Position numbers and translations under genes: made by a program. The notes beneath the pieces were generated by a model that saw nothing but the letters and a program-made list of their open reading frames with translations, searched no databases and had not been told where the DNA came from. Positions 8,031 to 18,675 of a stretch of DNA of 64,000 bases are shown piece by piece; position 1 is the stretch's first letter; each line of letters starts with the position of its first letter. The stretch is from Actinomycetes bacterium (lineage in GTDB: Bacteria; Actinomycetota; Acidimicrobiia; Acidimicrobiales; Palsa-688), in assembly GCA_021808665.1 (NCBI GenBank), contig JAKBBA010000002.1, positions 1-64,000 on the forward strand, read 5' to 3'.

Positions 8031-8091
8031 GGTAAAGGCGCACGGTAGCCGGATCAGTCATTCACGCGAACGCCCTGGTCAGCGGTGTGAT

Positions 8092-8108
8092 CGAGTTTAC
8101 GGACCCTA
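8092..8108 (-). repeat. Right inverted terminal repeat of the IS
   Basis: Reverse complement of the left end at 15 of 17 positions. It lies 62 bases upstream of the transposase start. Confidence 0.65.
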
Positions 8109-8405
8109 GCCGACCTCGCCGCCATGGACCCGCCGGCCCAGGGCGACATCGACACCCTACAAAGCGAACTCGAAGACATCGTTGCCAACGGCACCGACGC
8201 CCATCGCAAGGCAGCCGCCCAGGCCCTCGTCCACCGTCTCGTCGTCGTCGAACCCGGCGTCATCCAACCCACCTACCTCATACGAGGCGGTATCCCCACC
8301 GAACCGGACGACAACCCCGACGAAACCGCTCCCACGTCGGCGTCTCGCGCCGTGACAAAAATGGTGGGCGCTAGAGGACTCGAACCTCCGACCTCAGCCG
8401 TGTGA
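8109..8405 (+). pseudogene. C-terminal remnant of a serine recombinase reading into tRNA-Val
   Basis: Beginning exactly at the IS border, one open frame encodes LQSELEDIVANGTDAHRKAAAQALVHRLVVVEP. This resembles the C-terminal coiled region of large serine recombinases, where the ...GTxAQRKALxQALV... pattern is common. The frame then runs across the tRNA 3' end, giving ARGLEPPTSAV before the stop. Such read-through is typical of integrase genes lying against a tRNA attachment site. Catalytic and zinc-ribbon parts are missing, so it is a fragment, presumably cut by the IS or a deletion. Confidence 0.55.
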
Positions 8406-8438
8406 AGGCTGCGCTCTAACCGACTGAGCTAAGCGCCC
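8365..8438 (-). tRNA. tRNA-Val (anticodon CAC)
   Basis: The minus strand folds as a standard tRNA: acceptor GGGCGCT/AGCGCCC, D arm GCTCAGTCGGTTAGAGC, anticodon stem CAGCC/GGCTG with loop TTCACAC, T arm GGAGG-TTCGAGT-CCTCT, discriminator A. CCA is not encoded. Its 3' half is probably the attachment site of the element to the left. Confidence 0.92.
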
Positions 8439-8609
8439 CTGACGGGGAACCCGATGTTAGCGCTCGGTGAGCGAGCTTGCTATTCGACAGGCAGCAGATC
8501 GATGAAGATACGCTCGTATCCCGGTTTCGGCTATTGTCGTTGCGCTGCGAGGGCCAGTGTCGCCCCTTCGAGCGAGGACCAGGAACATCGATCCCCGGAA
8601 GGACGACCA

Positions 8610-11600
8610 GTGGATTTGCCCAAACAGGCTAAGGGTCTGTATCGCTCCGAGTTTGAGCACGACGCGTGCGGCGTTGCCTTTGTAGTTGACATGCACGGCC
8701 GACGAAGCCACGACATCGTGGAGTTGGGCCTGCAGGCACTGTGCAATCTGGAACACCGTGGTGCTTCGGGAGCTGAAGTCAACACAGGCGACGGTGCCGG
8801 CATCCTCGTTCAGATACCCGACTTGTTCTACCGCGAGTCGGTCGACTTCGACCTGCCCGAACCCGGCCGCTACGCGACAGGAATAGCCTTCCTGCCCCAG
8901 GATCGCGCGGAGCGGTCGGCTACGACGGAGCAGATCGCTGCTTTCGCAGCATCCCAGGGGATGCAGGTAATCGGCTGGCGAGAAGTCCCGGTGAACGCCG
9001 ACGACCTGGGGGCGAGCGCTGTCGGAGTAATGCCGTATATGACACAGGTGTTCGTCGCTTCGTCCGACGCACCTACTGACGACATGGCGCTGGAGCGCAG
9101 AGCATTCGTCCTGCGCAAGTCGCTGGAGCGTCGCATCCCGAATCTCTACTTTGCTTCACTTTCCTGCCGTACCATTGTTTACAAGGGAATGTTGACCGCA
9201 CCTCAGGTGCGACCCTTCTTTGCCGACCTGGCCGACGGGCGCCTGGAGAGCGCTCTGGCGCTCGTTCACAGTCGCTTCTCGACGAACACGTTTCCCAGCT
9301 GGCCTCTCGCCCACCCGTACCGCTACGTCGCTCACAACGGCGAGATAAATACCCTGGCGGGCAACCGCAACTGGATGCGCGCCCGCGAAGCGCTGCTGTC
9401 GAGCGACCTGATCCCCGGAGACTTGGAGCAGATATTTCCGATCATCACCCCGGGGGCGAGCGACTCGGCGAGCTTCGACGAGGTTCTCGAGCTTTTGCAC
9501 ATGGCAGGCCGACCTCTACCTCACGCAGTGCTGATGATGATCCCAGAAGCATGGGAGAACCACCGAAGCATGGACCCTGAGAGGCGGGCGTTCTACCAGT
9601 TCCATGCCGCTGTCATGGAACCATGGGACGGACCAGCCTCGATAGCGTTCACCGACGGCACCGTCATAGGCGCAGTGCTCGACCGTAACGGGTTGCGCCC
9701 ATCGCGCTACTGGGTCACAGACGACGGTCTCGTGGTCATGGCGTCCGAGGTGGGCGTGCTCGACATCGAAGCGTCGAAAGTCGTCCAGCGCGGGCGGTTG
9801 CAACCGGGTCGGATGTTCCTCGTCGACACCTCCAAGGGGCGTATCGTCGCCGACGAGGAGATCAAGGCTCAGCTCGCCGGTGAACGCCCCTACGCTCGCT
9901 GGTTGCAAGAGAACCAGATCTTCTTCGACGACCTGCCTCCGCGTTTCACTCTCACCCCTCAGCACTCGTCGATCGTCACCCACCAGCGCCTGTTCGGCTA
10001 CACGCTCGAAGATCTCGACACGCTACTTGGGCCGATGTGCTCCACTGGATACGAGCCGGTCGGATCGATGGGTACCGACACTCCCATTGCCGCGCTTTCG
10101 GATCGTCCTCGTCTCCTCTACGACTACTTCAGTCAGCTTTTCGCCCAGGTCACCAATCCGCCGCTCGACGCCATACGCGAGGAGCTCGTCACTTCGCTGG
10201 CCACGTCGATAGGCCCGGAACGCAACCTCCTCGCTCCCGAGCCGGAGAGCTGCCGCCAGATCGTCATCCCGGCGCCGATCCTCACGAACGAGGACCTTGC
10301 GAAGCTGCTCTACATAGACGAGGACGGCCTCGTCGAAGGGTGGAGGACCTTCGCCATCGACGGACTGTTCGACGCGAAGGCGCAAGACCCTGGACGAGCC
10401 CTCGAAGCAAGCCTTGACGAGATCTGCGCCAAAGTCAGCGAGGCGATAGGCGACGGTGCCACGATCATCGTCTTGTCGGACAGGCACGCCAGCGCGGAGC
10501 TGGCGCCGATCCCGGCGCTGCTGCTCGTCAGCGCCGTGCACCACCATCTAATCGACGAGAAAACACGCACCCGTGTGGGGTTGGTCGTCGAGACTGGAGA
10601 AGCCCGGGAGGTCCACCACATGGCCCTCCTGCTCGGCTACGGCGCTGCAGCGATAAACCCCTACCTGGCCCTCGACACAGTGACCGACCTAGTGGCCTCA
10701 GGCGATGTCCGAGGAGTGACACCCCGCCAGGCGACACGAAACTACGTCAAAGCGGCGAGCAAGGGAATATTGAAGGTGATGTCCAAGATGGGCATCTCGA
10801 CGGTCGCTTCCTATACCGGCGCCCAGGTCTTCGAGGCGATCGGGCTGGCCAGCGGCTTGGTGGAGCGCTACTTCACCGGGACGGTTAGCAGGATCGAGGG
10901 TGTCGGCCTTGGTGAGATCGCTTGCGAGGTTCTCGCCCGGCATCGCCTCGCCTGGCCCGACCGTCCGAGCGAGCTTGCCCACAGGGACCTCGACGTGGGC
11001 GGCGAGTACCAGTGGCGTCGGGAGGGCGAGTACCACCTGTTCAACCCGAAGACCGTTCAACTCCTGCAGCATTCGACACGGTCGGGTCGCTACGACATCT
11101 TCAAGAGCTACACCAAAGCCGTGGACAGCCAATCCTCACGCCTCGCGACCCTACGAGGCCTGCTCAGGTTGCGTGAGGCTGCCGAGACGGGGCGGTCGCC
11201 GGTGCCGCTGGATGAAGTCGAACCGGTCAGCGAAATTGTTAAGCGCTTCAGCACCGGCGCCATGTCCTACGGTTCGATATCGGCCGAGGCCCACGAGACT
11301 CTTGCGATCGCCATGAACCGCATAGGGGCCCGCTCCAACACCGGCGAGGGCGGTGAGGACCCTGAGCGTTTCACCCCGGACCCCAACGGTGACCTGCGTC
11401 GCAGCGCCATCAAGCAGGTGGCCTCCGGCCGTTTCGGGGTGACCAGCGAGTACCTCGTGAACGCCGACGACATCCAGATCAAGATGGCTCAGGGCGCCAA
11501 GCCAGGCGAAGGCGGCCAACTGCCGGGACACAAGGTGTACCCGTGGATAGCCCGAACCCGCTACTCGACTCCAGGGGTGGGGTTGATCTCACCGCCTCCG

Positions 11601-13169
11601 CATCACGATATCTACTCGATCGAGGACCTCGCGCAGCTGATCTTCGACCTTAAGAACGCGAATGATCGGGCCCGCATACACGTCAAGCTGGTCGCCGAAG
11701 TCGGGGTAGGTACCGTCGCCGCCGGGGTTGCCAAAGCCCACGCCGACGTCGTTCTCATCTCAGGCCACGACGGGGGAACGGGTGCGTCCCCGCTTACATC
11801 CCTCAAGCACGCCGGCGCACCGTGGGAGCTCGGCCTTGCTGAGACGCAGCAAACTTTGATGGCTAACCGTCTGCGCGACAGGATCGTGGTGCAAGTCGAC
11901 GGTCAGCTCAAGACGGGCCGGGACGTCGTGGTTGCCGCTCTTCTTGGGGCCGAGGAGTTCGGTTTCGCCAGCGCTCCGCTCGTCGTTAGCGGCTGCATAA
12001 TGATGCGAGTATGCCACCTCGACACGTGCCCGGTCGGCATCGCAACGCAAAACCCCGAGCTTCGCCAGCGTTTCAGCGGCAGACCGGAGTTCGTGGTCAA
12101 CTTCTTCGAGTTCATAGCCGAGGAGATAAGAGAGCTCCTCGCCTCCCTCGGTTTCCGCAGCCTCGACGAGGTGATCGGTCGCGTCGATCTTCTCGACGCG
12201 ACGAAGGCCGTCGACCACTGGAAGGCGAAAGGCCTGGACCTCGCCCCTATCCTCGCCACGTCCGGTTCGGACGCCGACGAACCGAGACGTCACATGGTCG
12301 ACCAGGATCACGGTCTGGCCAGCGTCTTGGACCGTGAGCTCATAGAAGCCTGCCGCAAGGCCATCGACCAGGCAGAGCCGGTAGTGCTTGAACGGAGTAT
12401 CCGTAACGCGAACCGGACGGTCGGTGCGCTGCTGGGCGCCGAGATCACCCGCCGTTACGGTTCGGCGGGTCTTCCCGACTCGACCATCGACATCTCTTTC
12501 AGCGGGTCCGCCGGCCAGAGCTTCGGCGCTTTCGTACCGAAAGGGGTGACGTTACGGCTCTACGGGGACGCCAACGACTACCTCGGCAAGGGCCTGTCGG
12601 GTGGACGTCTCGTCGTCGCTCCCTCCCCCGAGTCACCACCCGGCTTCGAAGCCGAGGAGCAGGTGATCGCCGGTAACGTGATCCTCTACGGGGCGACTTC
12701 CGGTGAAGCGTACATAAGGGGGGTTGTCGGCGAACGGTTCTGCGTTCGCAACTCCGGGGCTGAGGCTGTCGTAGAAGGCGTCGGCGATCACGGCTGCGAA
12801 TACATGACCGGCGGGAAGGTCGTGGTGCTCGGCCGGACAGGCCGGAACTTCGGCGCAGGCATGTCGGGAGGCGTCGCCTACGTCTGGGATCCCTCAGGAG
12901 ACTTCGGGAGTGACCTCAACGGCGAGCTCGTCGACCTCGAGGACTGCGATGCCGACGATCTGACCTGGGTACGCGACGCCCTAGAAAGGCACGTCGCCTA
13001 CACCGGTTCGAAGGTCGGTTCGTCTCTGCTGGCTCGTTGGGCACGAGCGGCCGACGAGTTCGCGAAAGTCATGCCACGCGACTACCGCAGGGTGATGGAA
13101 GCCCAGCGGGCGGCGAAGGACTCCGGCGTTCAAGCCGGCGGCGCTGTCATGGTGGCGTCGCATGGGTAA
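8610..13169 (+). CDS. gltB: Glutamate synthase large subunit
   Basis: GltB takes ammonia from glutamine and passes it to 2-oxoglutarate, forming two glutamates with GltD as electron donor. The GTG at 8610 is preferred over starts further upstream. It follows GGAAGGA and leaves a short propeptide ending just before Cys20 of DACGVAF, the glutaminase nucleophile exposed by cleavage. In order: glutaminase domain (20 to about 430), central domain, FMN/glutamate-synthase domain with 3Fe-4S cysteines C1129, C1135 and C1140, and the GxGxG beta-helix at the C-terminus. The length of 1519 residues is normal. It overlaps gltD by eight bases. Confidence 0.95.
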   Translation: MDLPKQAKGLYRSEFEHDACGVAFVVDMHGRRSHDIVELGLQALCNLEHRGASGAEVNTGDGAGILVQIPDLFYRESVDFDLPEPGRYATGIAFLPQDRAERSATTEQIAAFAASQGMQVIGWREVPVNADDLGASAVGVMPYMTQVFVASSDAPTDDMALERRAFVLRKSLERRIPNLYFASLSCRTIVYKGMLTAPQVRPFFADLADGRLESALALVHSRFSTNTFPSWPLAHPYRYVAHNGEINTLAGNRNWMRAREALLSSDLIPGDLEQIFPIITPGASDSASFDEVLELLHMAGRPLPHAVLMMIPEAWENHRSMDPERRAFYQFHAAVMEPWDGPASIAFTDGTVIGAVLDRNGLRPSRYWVTDDGLVVMASEVGVLDIEASKVVQRGRLQPGRMFLVDTSKGRIVADEEIKAQLAGERPYARWLQENQIFFDDLPPRFTLTPQHSSIVTHQRLFGYTLEDLDTLLGPMCSTGYEPVGSMGTDTPIAALSDRPRLLYDYFSQLFAQVTNPPLDAIREELVTSLATSIGPERNLLAPEPESCRQIVIPAPILTNEDLAKLLYIDEDGLVEGWRTFAIDGLFDAKAQDPGRALEASLDEICAKVSEAIGDGATIIVLSDRHASAELAPIPALLLVSAVHHHLIDEKTRTRVGLVVETGEAREVHHMALLLGYGAAAINPYLALDTVTDLVASGDVRGVTPRQATRNYVKAASKGILKVMSKMGISTVASYTGAQVFEAIGLASGLVERYFTGTVSRIEGVGLGEIACEVLARHRLAWPDRPSELAHRDLDVGGEYQWRREGEYHLFNPKTVQLLQHSTRSGRYDIFKSYTKAVDSQSSRLATLRGLLRLREAAETGRSPVPLDEVEPVSEIVKRFSTGAMSYGSISAEAHETLAIAMNRIGARSNTGEGGEDPERFTPDPNGDLRRSAIKQVASGRFGVTSEYLVNADDIQIKMAQGAKPGEGGQLPGHKVYPWIARTRYSTPGVGLISPPPHHDIYSIEDLAQLIFDLKNANDRARIHVKLVAEVGVGTVAAGVAKAHADVVLISGHDGGTGASPLTSLKHAGAPWELGLAETQQTLMANRLRDRIVVQVDGQLKTGRDVVVAALLGAEEFGFASAPLVVSGCIMMRVCHLDTCPVGIATQNPELRQRFSGRPEFVVNFFEFIAEEIRELLASLGFRSLDEVIGRVDLLDATKAVDHWKAKGLDLAPILATSGSDADEPRRHMVDQDHGLASVLDRELIEACRKAIDQAEPVVLERSIRNANRTVGALLGAEITRRYGSAGLPDSTIDISFSGSAGQSFGAFVPKGVTLRLYGDANDYLGKGLSGGRLVVAPSPESPPGFEAEEQVIAGNVILYGATSGEAYIRGVVGERFCVRNSGAEAVVEGVGDHGCEYMTGGKVVVLGRTGRNFGAGMSGGVAYVWDPSGDFGSDLNGELVDLEDCDADDLTWVRDALERHVAYTGSKVGSSLLARWARAADEFAKVMPRDYRRVMEAQRAAKDSGVQAGGAVMVASHG

Positions 13170-14640
13170 GCCGACAGGGTTCATGGAGTTCCAGCGGGAG
13201 TTACCGGACCGACGCCCCGTCCACGTGAGGATCGCCGATTGGAACGAAGTGTATGAGCCGTTCTCACGCCAGCGCCTGGAAACCCAGGCCAGTCGTTGCA
13301 TGGACTGCGGGATCCCCTTCTGCAACGACGGGTGCCCGCTGGGGAACCTTATCCCCGACTGGAACGACCTCGTCTATAAGGGCCACTGGCGCGAGGCCAT
13401 CGAGCGGCTGCACGCGACTAACAACTTCCCCGAGTTCACGGGACGTCTATGCCCCGCCCCCTGCGAAGCCGCGTGCGTCCTTGGGATCAACGCCCAGCCT
13501 GTGACCATCAAACAGGTCGAGGTGTCGATCATCGACAACGCCTTCGATCAGGGCTGGGTGACACCGTCCCCTGCCAGCGTTCGAACTGGCAAAATGGTCG
13601 CCGTGGTCGGCTCCGGGCCGGCCGGCTTGGCCGCCGCGCAGCAACTCACCTGTGCCGGCCACGACGTCACCGTCTTCGAGCGCGACGACAAGCCGGGCGG
13701 ACTGCTCCGCTACGGGATACCGGAGTTCAAGCTCGAGAAGCGTCACCTCGACAGGCGGCTGGACTTGATGGTGGCGGAAGGTACCCGCTTCGTCTGTAGC
13801 ACGGAGATCGCCGCCACCCCGGGCCCGGGACGCATAGCTGCTTCGGCGTTGACCGCCGACTTCGACGCCGTCGTCATCGCCTGCGGCTCGACTGTGCCTA
13901 GAGATCTTAGGCTCCCCGGCCGGGACTTGGCGGGGATACACCAGGCGATGGAGTATCTCCCACTCGCAAACCGGGCTGTCGACGCTGTCAACCCCCCCGA
14001 GGCTACTTCTATATCGGCCCGAGGCAAAAGAGTCGTCATCATAGGTGGCGGTGACACGGGCGCGGACTGCCTCGGAACAGCTCACCGCCAGGGCGCCCGC
14101 TCTGTGCACCAGCTGGAGATCATGCCTAGACCTCCCGACGGCAGGGACCCGTCGACTCCGTGGCCGACATGGCCTTTGATGTTTAGGACTTCGTCCGCAC
14201 ATGAAGAGGGCGGAGAACGCCTCTTCGCGGTATCCACGACGGAGTTCGTCGGCGACGAGGATGGGACAGTGAGGGCGCTGCGCGGCTGCGAGGTCGAGGT
14301 TCGCAGCGACGGAGGGCGCACGACCTTCGAGCCGTTAGCGGGAAGCGACTTCGAGCTTCCCTGCGACCTGGTCCTCCTTGCCCTCGGTTTCTCGGGGCCG
14401 GAGCCGGCCCTGGCCGAGGCCTTCGGTTTGGCCCCGACAGCGCGCGGGAACATCCCAAGAGCAAGCGACTACAGCACCCCGGCGCCAGGGGTTTTCGCAT
14501 GCGGTGACGCCGGGAGAGGCCAAAGCCTGATCGTGTGGGCCATAGCCGAGGGCCGTTCGGCCGCCATGCACGTCGACCGGTTTTTGGTCGGAGACACTCT
14601 CCTTCCGGCTCCACTCCCCTTCGCTCACCAGGCGGGGTAG
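13162..14640 (+). CDS. gltD: Glutamate synthase small subunit
   Basis: GltD oxidises NADPH through FAD and passes electrons by iron-sulfur clusters to GltB. The 492-residue protein has the N-terminal cluster ligands C46, C49, C54, C58 and C97, C101, C105. An FAD Rossmann motif [14 protein letters not shown] follows near residue 148, and an NADPH motif [13 protein letters not shown] near 292. The ATG lies inside the end of gltB (eight-base overlap), so translation is coupled. Length and motif order are standard. Confidence 0.95.
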   Translation: MGKPTGFMEFQRELPDRRPVHVRIADWNEVYEPFSRQRLETQASRCMDCGIPFCNDGCPLGNLIPDWNDLVYKGHWREAIERLHATNNFPEFTGRLCPAPCEAACVLGINAQPVTIKQVEVSIIDNAFDQGWVTPSPASVRTGKMVAVVGSGPAGLAAAQQLTCAGHDVTVFERDDKPGGLLRYGIPEFKLEKRHLDRRLDLMVAEGTRFVCSTEIAATPGPGRIAASALTADFDAVVIACGSTVPRDLRLPGRDLAGIHQAMEYLPLANRAVDAVNPPEATSISARGKRVVIIGGGDTGADCLGTAHRQGARSVHQLEIMPRPPDGRDPSTPWPTWPLMFRTSSAHEEGGERLFAVSTTEFVGDEDGTVRALRGCEVEVRSDGGRTTFEPLAGSDFELPCDLVLLALGFSGPEPALAEAFGLAPTARGNIPRASDYSTPAPGVFACGDAGRGQSLIVWAIAEGRSAAMHVDRFLVGDTLLPAPLPFAHQAG

Positions 14641-14649
14641 CCTGAGACG

Positions 14650-15117
14650 GTGGAAAAGGACAGGTCAGAGGATGGCGAGAGCGACGAGTTCCCTTCCGCG
14701 GAACACGATGGCGCTGTGGACTTCGAGGCCGGTCACGACAGCGACTTCGTAGGTCTCCCCGGCGAGGAGCGAACACTCTCTCCGACATCCGCCCTCCCCC
14801 CCAAGCTCGAAGCTTGGCGGCGCCGGAGTGCGACAGGGGCGATCCTCACCGGGTTGGCACTCGGGTTCCAGCAGGCCCTTGAGGCTCCCAGGGAGCAGCC
14901 CTCCATCATGATCGAGACGTCAGGCACCCCACCACGTGACCTGCCCGTCGACGCCGAGGTTGAAGTGCTGAGACCCCGCCAGAGCATCGTTAGCATTCGG
15001 CCCTGGCTCATCGAAGGTTCGAACCGCCCAGCAGCGTCGCCGGGTTACCGTAGCGATAGCGACGAGCGTCGCGACGAACCACCCGGCAGCGAGCCGAGCT
15101 CCTCGGAGCTTCCATGA
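14650..15117 (+). CDS. Conserved-looking protein of unknown function
   Basis: The 155-residue, acidic, low-complexity protein has one central ordered segment (about 50 to 105: LEAWRRRSATGAILTGLALGFQQALEA and a short beta part). The N- and C-termini are disordered and rich in Glu, Asp, Ser and Pro. No domain was recognised. The GTG start lies ten bases after gltD, and the stop overlaps the next gene by four bases (ATGA), so it is co-translated with the membrane protein downstream. Confidence 0.6.
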   Translation: MEKDRSEDGESDEFPSAEHDGAVDFEAGHDSDFVGLPGEERTLSPTSALPPKLEAWRRRSATGAILTGLALGFQQALEAPREQPSIMIETSGTPPRDLPVDAEVEVLRPRQSIVSIRPWLIEGSNRPAASPGYRSDSDERRDEPPGSEPSSSELP

Positions 15118-15686
15118 GCATCCTCAGCCGGCGCTCGGGCGCCACACGTCAGCCTCGCGAGGCCCCTGCTCCCGCACCCGACGACGGCCTCAAAGCGTCG
15201 GCGATGAGAGGAACCGAACCTCTCTACGGCTACGTCGTGGCGTTGGAGTTGGTCGTGGTCGGAATACTCAACCTGACGGTGACGTCAGGGAAAGGAGCCC
15301 CCGCACATCCTCCGACCGCTCTCGCCGCTGTCGGTGTCGCAGCGGGAATCTCGCTTTTCGGATTCCTCCAGACCAAGAACAGGGTGCTGGTCGCATTCGC
15401 AGTTATCGCCGCCGCTTTCTTAGTCGACCTACCCAAGGTTCCCAGCTCGCTCGCCCTGGCACACGTCTTCTCCCTGGCGTTGCCATTCGCGTACTCGCTG
15501 ATTCTCACTCAGCGCCACCGCAAGCGGATGAAAGGCGAGCTGGTGGCGGCGCGGGCCCGCCGCTCGACTGCACCTGCGCGGACACGACCCAATCCCAAAG
15601 CGAAGGATGCCGCCGCGACTCCGAGTGGGCCGCGGCCGTCTGGTCGCTACACTCCTCCGAAAGCCCTGAGGTCTAAGCGGCGCTAG
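15114..15686 (+). CDS. Small integral membrane protein, unknown
   Basis: The 190-residue protein has a polar N-terminus and four predicted membrane segments between about 38 and 138 (YGYVVALELVVVGILNLTV; ALAAVGVAAGISLFGFL; VLVAFAVIAAAFLV; LALAHVFSLALPFAYSLIL). A long basic, Pro- and Ala-rich cytoplasmic tail with many Lys and Arg follows. It resembles unnamed actinobacterial membrane proteins and has no catalytic motif. It overlaps the upstream acidic protein by four bases. Acidic partner and basic tail could interact, but that is speculation. It converges on the TetR gene with a four-base overlap. Confidence 0.65.
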   Translation: MSILSRRSGATRQPREAPAPAPDDGLKASAMRGTEPLYGYVVALELVVVGILNLTVTSGKGAPAHPPTALAAVGVAAGISLFGFLQTKNRVLVAFAVIAAAFLVDLPKVPSSLALAHVFSLALPFAYSLILTQRHRKRMKGELVAARARRSTAPARTRPNPKAKDAAATPSGPRPSGRYTPPKALRSKRR

Positions 15687-16312
15687 ATCCCCGTGCAGGC
15701 CGGCGTCAGCGCGGCCTGGAGGAACGACAAAGCTGCGTTGCGCTGACGGACCAACGACCGCGCTGATGAGTCCAAGCCGAGCGTTCTCAGCACCTCCCCT
15801 TCGGTGACCATACCCACCACGGTCGAATATGAGGTAAGGAGCAGCAGCCTTGCGTCCTGGCGACGCAGTTCACCTAGGTCCATGGCCAACTCAAGATAGG
15901 CGGTGGCCTTGTCGATCAGGGGACTCAGATGCCCGGCTAGGCGGGTAGCGGCCGGAGGACCGAGCCTTGCAACTTCCCTTACGAGCCCGAGCAGTTCCGG
16001 TCGTCTGCCTGCGATCGAAAAGACGCCTCGCACCACGCCCCGCACTTTCCTCCACGCCCCGCCGTCCACTTGGGCGTCCATAAGTGCCGCGTAGACGTCG
16101 GCGGCGACGTCGTCTACGACCACCTCCAACAGCGCCTCCTTGGACGGAAAGTAGTAAAGGATCGTCTGCTTGGTGATACCCAACTCCGCGGCTAAGGAGT
16201 CCAAGGAGGTGACGTCGTAGCCGCGACGGGCGAAAGCGACCAGGGCGGCGTCGATGACACGCCGGCGCGTTGAGACACTCGGAACGTCGAGACGTTTTCC
16301 TGGAGCAGCCAC
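15683..16312 (-). CDS. TetR family repressor facing the lipid operon
   Basis: The 209-residue protein has the TetR helix-turn-helix at about 16 to 64 (VIDAALVAFARRGYDVTSLDSLAAELGITKQTILYYFPSKEALLEVVV), followed by a helical ligand domain. The GTG start touches a perfect 14-bp palindrome. Only 23 bases separate it from the GTG of the divergent acyl reductase gene. It very likely represses itself and that operon, with a lipid or acyl-CoA ligand as the plausible signal, since many TetR neighbours of acyl-CoA genes sense acyl-CoA. The ligand is inferred. Confidence 0.88.
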   Translation of the reverse strand: MAAPGKRLDVPSVSTRRRVIDAALVAFARRGYDVTSLDSLAAELGITKQTILYYFPSKEALLEVVVDDVAADVYAALMDAQVDGGAWRKVRGVVRGVFSIAGRRPELLGLVREVARLGPPAATRLAGHLSPLIDKATAYLELAMDLGELRRQDARLLLLTSYSTVVGMVTEGEVLRTLGLDSSARSLVRQRNAALSFLQAALTPACTGI

Positions 16313-16326
16313 CTACCATATGGTAG
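16313..16326. promoter_or_regulatory. TetR operator in the 23-bp divergent gap
   Basis: CTACCATATGGTAG is a perfect 14-bp palindrome directly against the TetR start codon and nine bases before the divergent GTG. It occupies most of the intergenic space, so bound repressor should block both promoters. Confidence 0.7.
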
Positions 16327-16335
16327 ACAATTGCG

Positions 16336-18675
16336 GTGCTGCGCGAGTCACTCGAAGGTAAGAGGATTGCGATCACAGGAGCGACCGGGTTCCTCGGTAC
16401 GGCCCTAACTGAGAGGCTTCTACGGTGCGTGCCGGGCTGCGAAGTGGCTCTGCTGATCCGCCCAGGCAGACGCGGCGCCGCCGACAGGGTTCGCAGGGAA
16501 GTGCTCCGCAACAACTGCTTCGAACGCCTGCGAGCCGAGGCCGGCCAAGGCTTCGACACGTTGGTATCCCGCCGTCTGGCCGTCATGGCAGGCGATGTCG
16601 GCGTGGACGGCTTGGGCCTTGACGATGACGGTAAGACCCTGCTCGCCTCCTGTGACGTGGTGATCCACTCTGCAGCCACGGTCAGCTTCGACTCGGCACT
16701 TGATTCAGCGGTCGAGATCAACCTTCTCGGTCCGACGAGGGTCGCCCGGACGCTGCTCGAGTTGCACTCCGAGCGTGGTGCTGGAAAGCCTCTGCCCCAC
16801 TTGATCTCCATCTCCACCGCCTACGTTGCCGGCTCGCGCCGGGGAAGGGCGCCCGAAGCGGCCCTCTCCGACACCCCTTGGTCTACGGATCTCGCCTGGC
16901 GACCCGAAGTTGACGCGGCCCGGCGGGCCAGGTCAGAGCAAGACGCCAGGAGCCGCGAGCCGAAGATGCTGTCCGACTTCGCCCGCAACGCCCGGCGCGA
17001 GCTCGGCGCAGCGGGAACTCCGCTCCTGTCCGCGAGGTCGGAGAAGCTGCGCGAGGAGTGGGTCCAAGACCAGATGGTAGCGCTGGGTAAGGCCAGAGCT
17101 CGCGGGCTCGGCTGGCCTGACGCCTACGCCTACACGAAGGCTCTGGGCGAGCGGGCCCTTCTTGAGGAGCGAGGGGATCTTCCGCTCAGCATCGTGCGAC
17201 CGTCGATCATAGAAGCAGCGCTCGCCGAGCCCACTCCAGGATGGATCAGGGGTTTCCGGATGGCTGACCCGGTGATCATCTCCTACGCCAAGGGCCTCCT
17301 CAAGGAGTTCCCAGGAGTGCCCGAAGGTGTCATAGACGTCATACCGGTCGACCTAGTGGTGGCATGTATCGTCGCTGTCGCAGCGCGCGGACCCCTTGAA
17401 AGCCCCGACGTGTTGCACTGCGCTTCGGGATCGCGCAACCCCTTGCGCTACCGCCAGCTCGTCGACCTGGTACGAGAATGGTTCCTGGCTAACCCTGTCG
17501 CAGACTCGTCCGACCAACCGATCACCGTGCCCGAATGGTCCTTCCCGGGCCGCCAGCGAGTCGCACGACAACTGGAGCGTGCCGGCAGGACTCTCGGCGG
17601 AGCGGAGCGAGTCCTCCAGGCACTTCCGCTCCGCGGCAAGCGCGCTGAGCTGAGCGCCACAGTCGAAGAGCGCCACGCAGAAATAGACAGAGCCCTCTCC
17701 TACGTGGAGCTTTACGGGGCGTACACCGAGACCGAGGCGATCTTCTCCGTCGAGCGGCTCATCGGGCTCTACGAGAGCCTCCCCGAAGCCGACCGACGCG
17801 ACTTCTGCTTCGACCCCGCAGTCCTCGAGTGGAGATCGTACTGCCAGGAGGTTTACCTACCGTCGGTGGTTTCCCATGCCAGGGTGCGCCTGGTCGGAGC
17901 CTCGCAGCGTTCAGAGCGCTCACCGGCTCTTTCCCGCCAGGAGCGCGGGAGGCGGGCAGTGCTTTCGGAGTCACGCCAGCTGGCCGTGTTCGACCTTGAG
18001 AACACGCTGATCGCCTCCAACGTCGTCGACTCCTACTCGTGGCTTGCTACCCGCCACGAGTCCGGAGCAGACCGGGTACGCTTCGTAGCAAGGACTCTAC
18101 GGGAAGCGCCACGCCTGCTCGCCGCCGACCGGGCGGACCGCAGCGACTTCCTCCGCCATTTCTACCGCCGGTACGAGGGAGCCCCGGTCGAGCAACTCCA
18201 AGCCGACGCTTGGGAGATGTTCAGCGACCTCGTCATCACCAAGTCTTACCCTGCGGGGATTCGCCGGGTCCGTGAGCATCGACGGGCCGGCCACAAGACG
18301 CTTCTCATCACCGGCGCCTTGGACGTCATGGTTGAACCGCTGCGACCGCTTTTCGACGAGATCGTATGTGCCCGCTTGACCCGGAACGGCTCGGTGCTGA
18401 CAGGAGAGCTTGAGGAGGCGCCGCCAACCGGGGAAGCCCGCGCTTTGATAATGGCCGATTATGCCAGCTCGAACGGCATCGACCTCGCTGAGGCCGTCGC
18501 GTACGCCGACTCAGCCAGCGACCTTCCTATGCTAGAAGCCGCAGGCCATCCCGTAGCGGTCAACCCCGAAACAAAGCTTGCGGCTATAGCAAGGCGACGC
18601 GGGTGGCATGTAGAACATTGGCCGAGATCACCCGGCGGCCCTAGACCGCTCCTACCGATTGGGCCGTTGCCGTGA
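16336..18675 (+). CDS. Fatty acyl reductase (SDR) fused to a HAD-IB hydrolase
   Basis: The N-terminal half is an extended SDR of the fatty acyl-CoA reductase type. It has a nucleotide site TGATGFLG (14 to 21), an HSAATVSFDSAL strand, active-site Y264 and K268, and an IVRPSIIEAA segment. Such enzymes reduce acyl-CoA or acyl-ACP to aldehyde or alcohol. From about 545 a HAD-IB phosphatase-like domain follows. It has nucleophile D553, TGALD as the motif II region, and ADSASDLPML for metal binding. The usual second aspartate of DxD is a glutamate (E555). The gene is first in a four-gene operon and overlaps the next gene by four bases. Confidence 0.75.
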   Translation: MLRESLEGKRIAITGATGFLGTALTERLLRCVPGCEVALLIRPGRRGAADRVRREVLRNNCFERLRAEAGQGFDTLVSRRLAVMAGDVGVDGLGLDDDGKTLLASCDVVIHSAATVSFDSALDSAVEINLLGPTRVARTLLELHSERGAGKPLPHLISISTAYVAGSRRGRAPEAALSDTPWSTDLAWRPEVDAARRARSEQDARSREPKMLSDFARNARRELGAAGTPLLSARSEKLREEWVQDQMVALGKARARGLGWPDAYAYTKALGERALLEERGDLPLSIVRPSIIEAALAEPTPGWIRGFRMADPVIISYAKGLLKEFPGVPEGVIDVIPVDLVVACIVAVAARGPLESPDVLHCASGSRNPLRYRQLVDLVREWFLANPVADSSDQPITVPEWSFPGRQRVARQLERAGRTLGGAERVLQALPLRGKRAELSATVEERHAEIDRALSYVELYGAYTETEAIFSVERLIGLYESLPEADRRDFCFDPAVLEWRSYCQEVYLPSVVSHARVRLVGASQRSERSPALSRQERGRRAVLSESRQLAVFDLENTLIASNVVDSYSWLATRHESGADRVRFVARTLREAPRLLAADRADRSDFLRHFYRRYEGAPVEQLQADAWEMFSDLVITKSYPAGIRRVREHRRAGHKTLLITGALDVMVEPLRPLFDEIVCARLTRNGSVLTGELEEAPPTGEARALIMADYASSNGIDLAEAVAYADSASDLPMLEAAGHPVAVNPETKLAAIARRRGWHVEHWPRSPGGPRPLLPIGPLP

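Larger units (their letters stand above)
6906..8108 (-). mobile_element. Insertion sequence with imperfect inverted ends
   Basis: The ends read TAGGGTCCGAAAACCCG (left, 6906..6922) and, as reverse complement, TAGGGTCCGTAAACTCG (right, 8092..8108), identical at 15 of 17 positions. Between them lies one transposase gene on the minus strand. The length (1203 bp) suits a single-gene rve-type IS. No clear target duplication was found. The left end interrupts a small gene and the right end touches a recombinase tail. Confidence 0.7.

Noticed and set aside
6942..8048. 368-codon plus-strand open frame
   Set aside because: It is antisense to the transposase and has no family pattern.
8454..8609. Upstream start for gltB
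   Set aside because: The extra 52 residues do not fit the short propeptide expected before Cys of DACGVAF.
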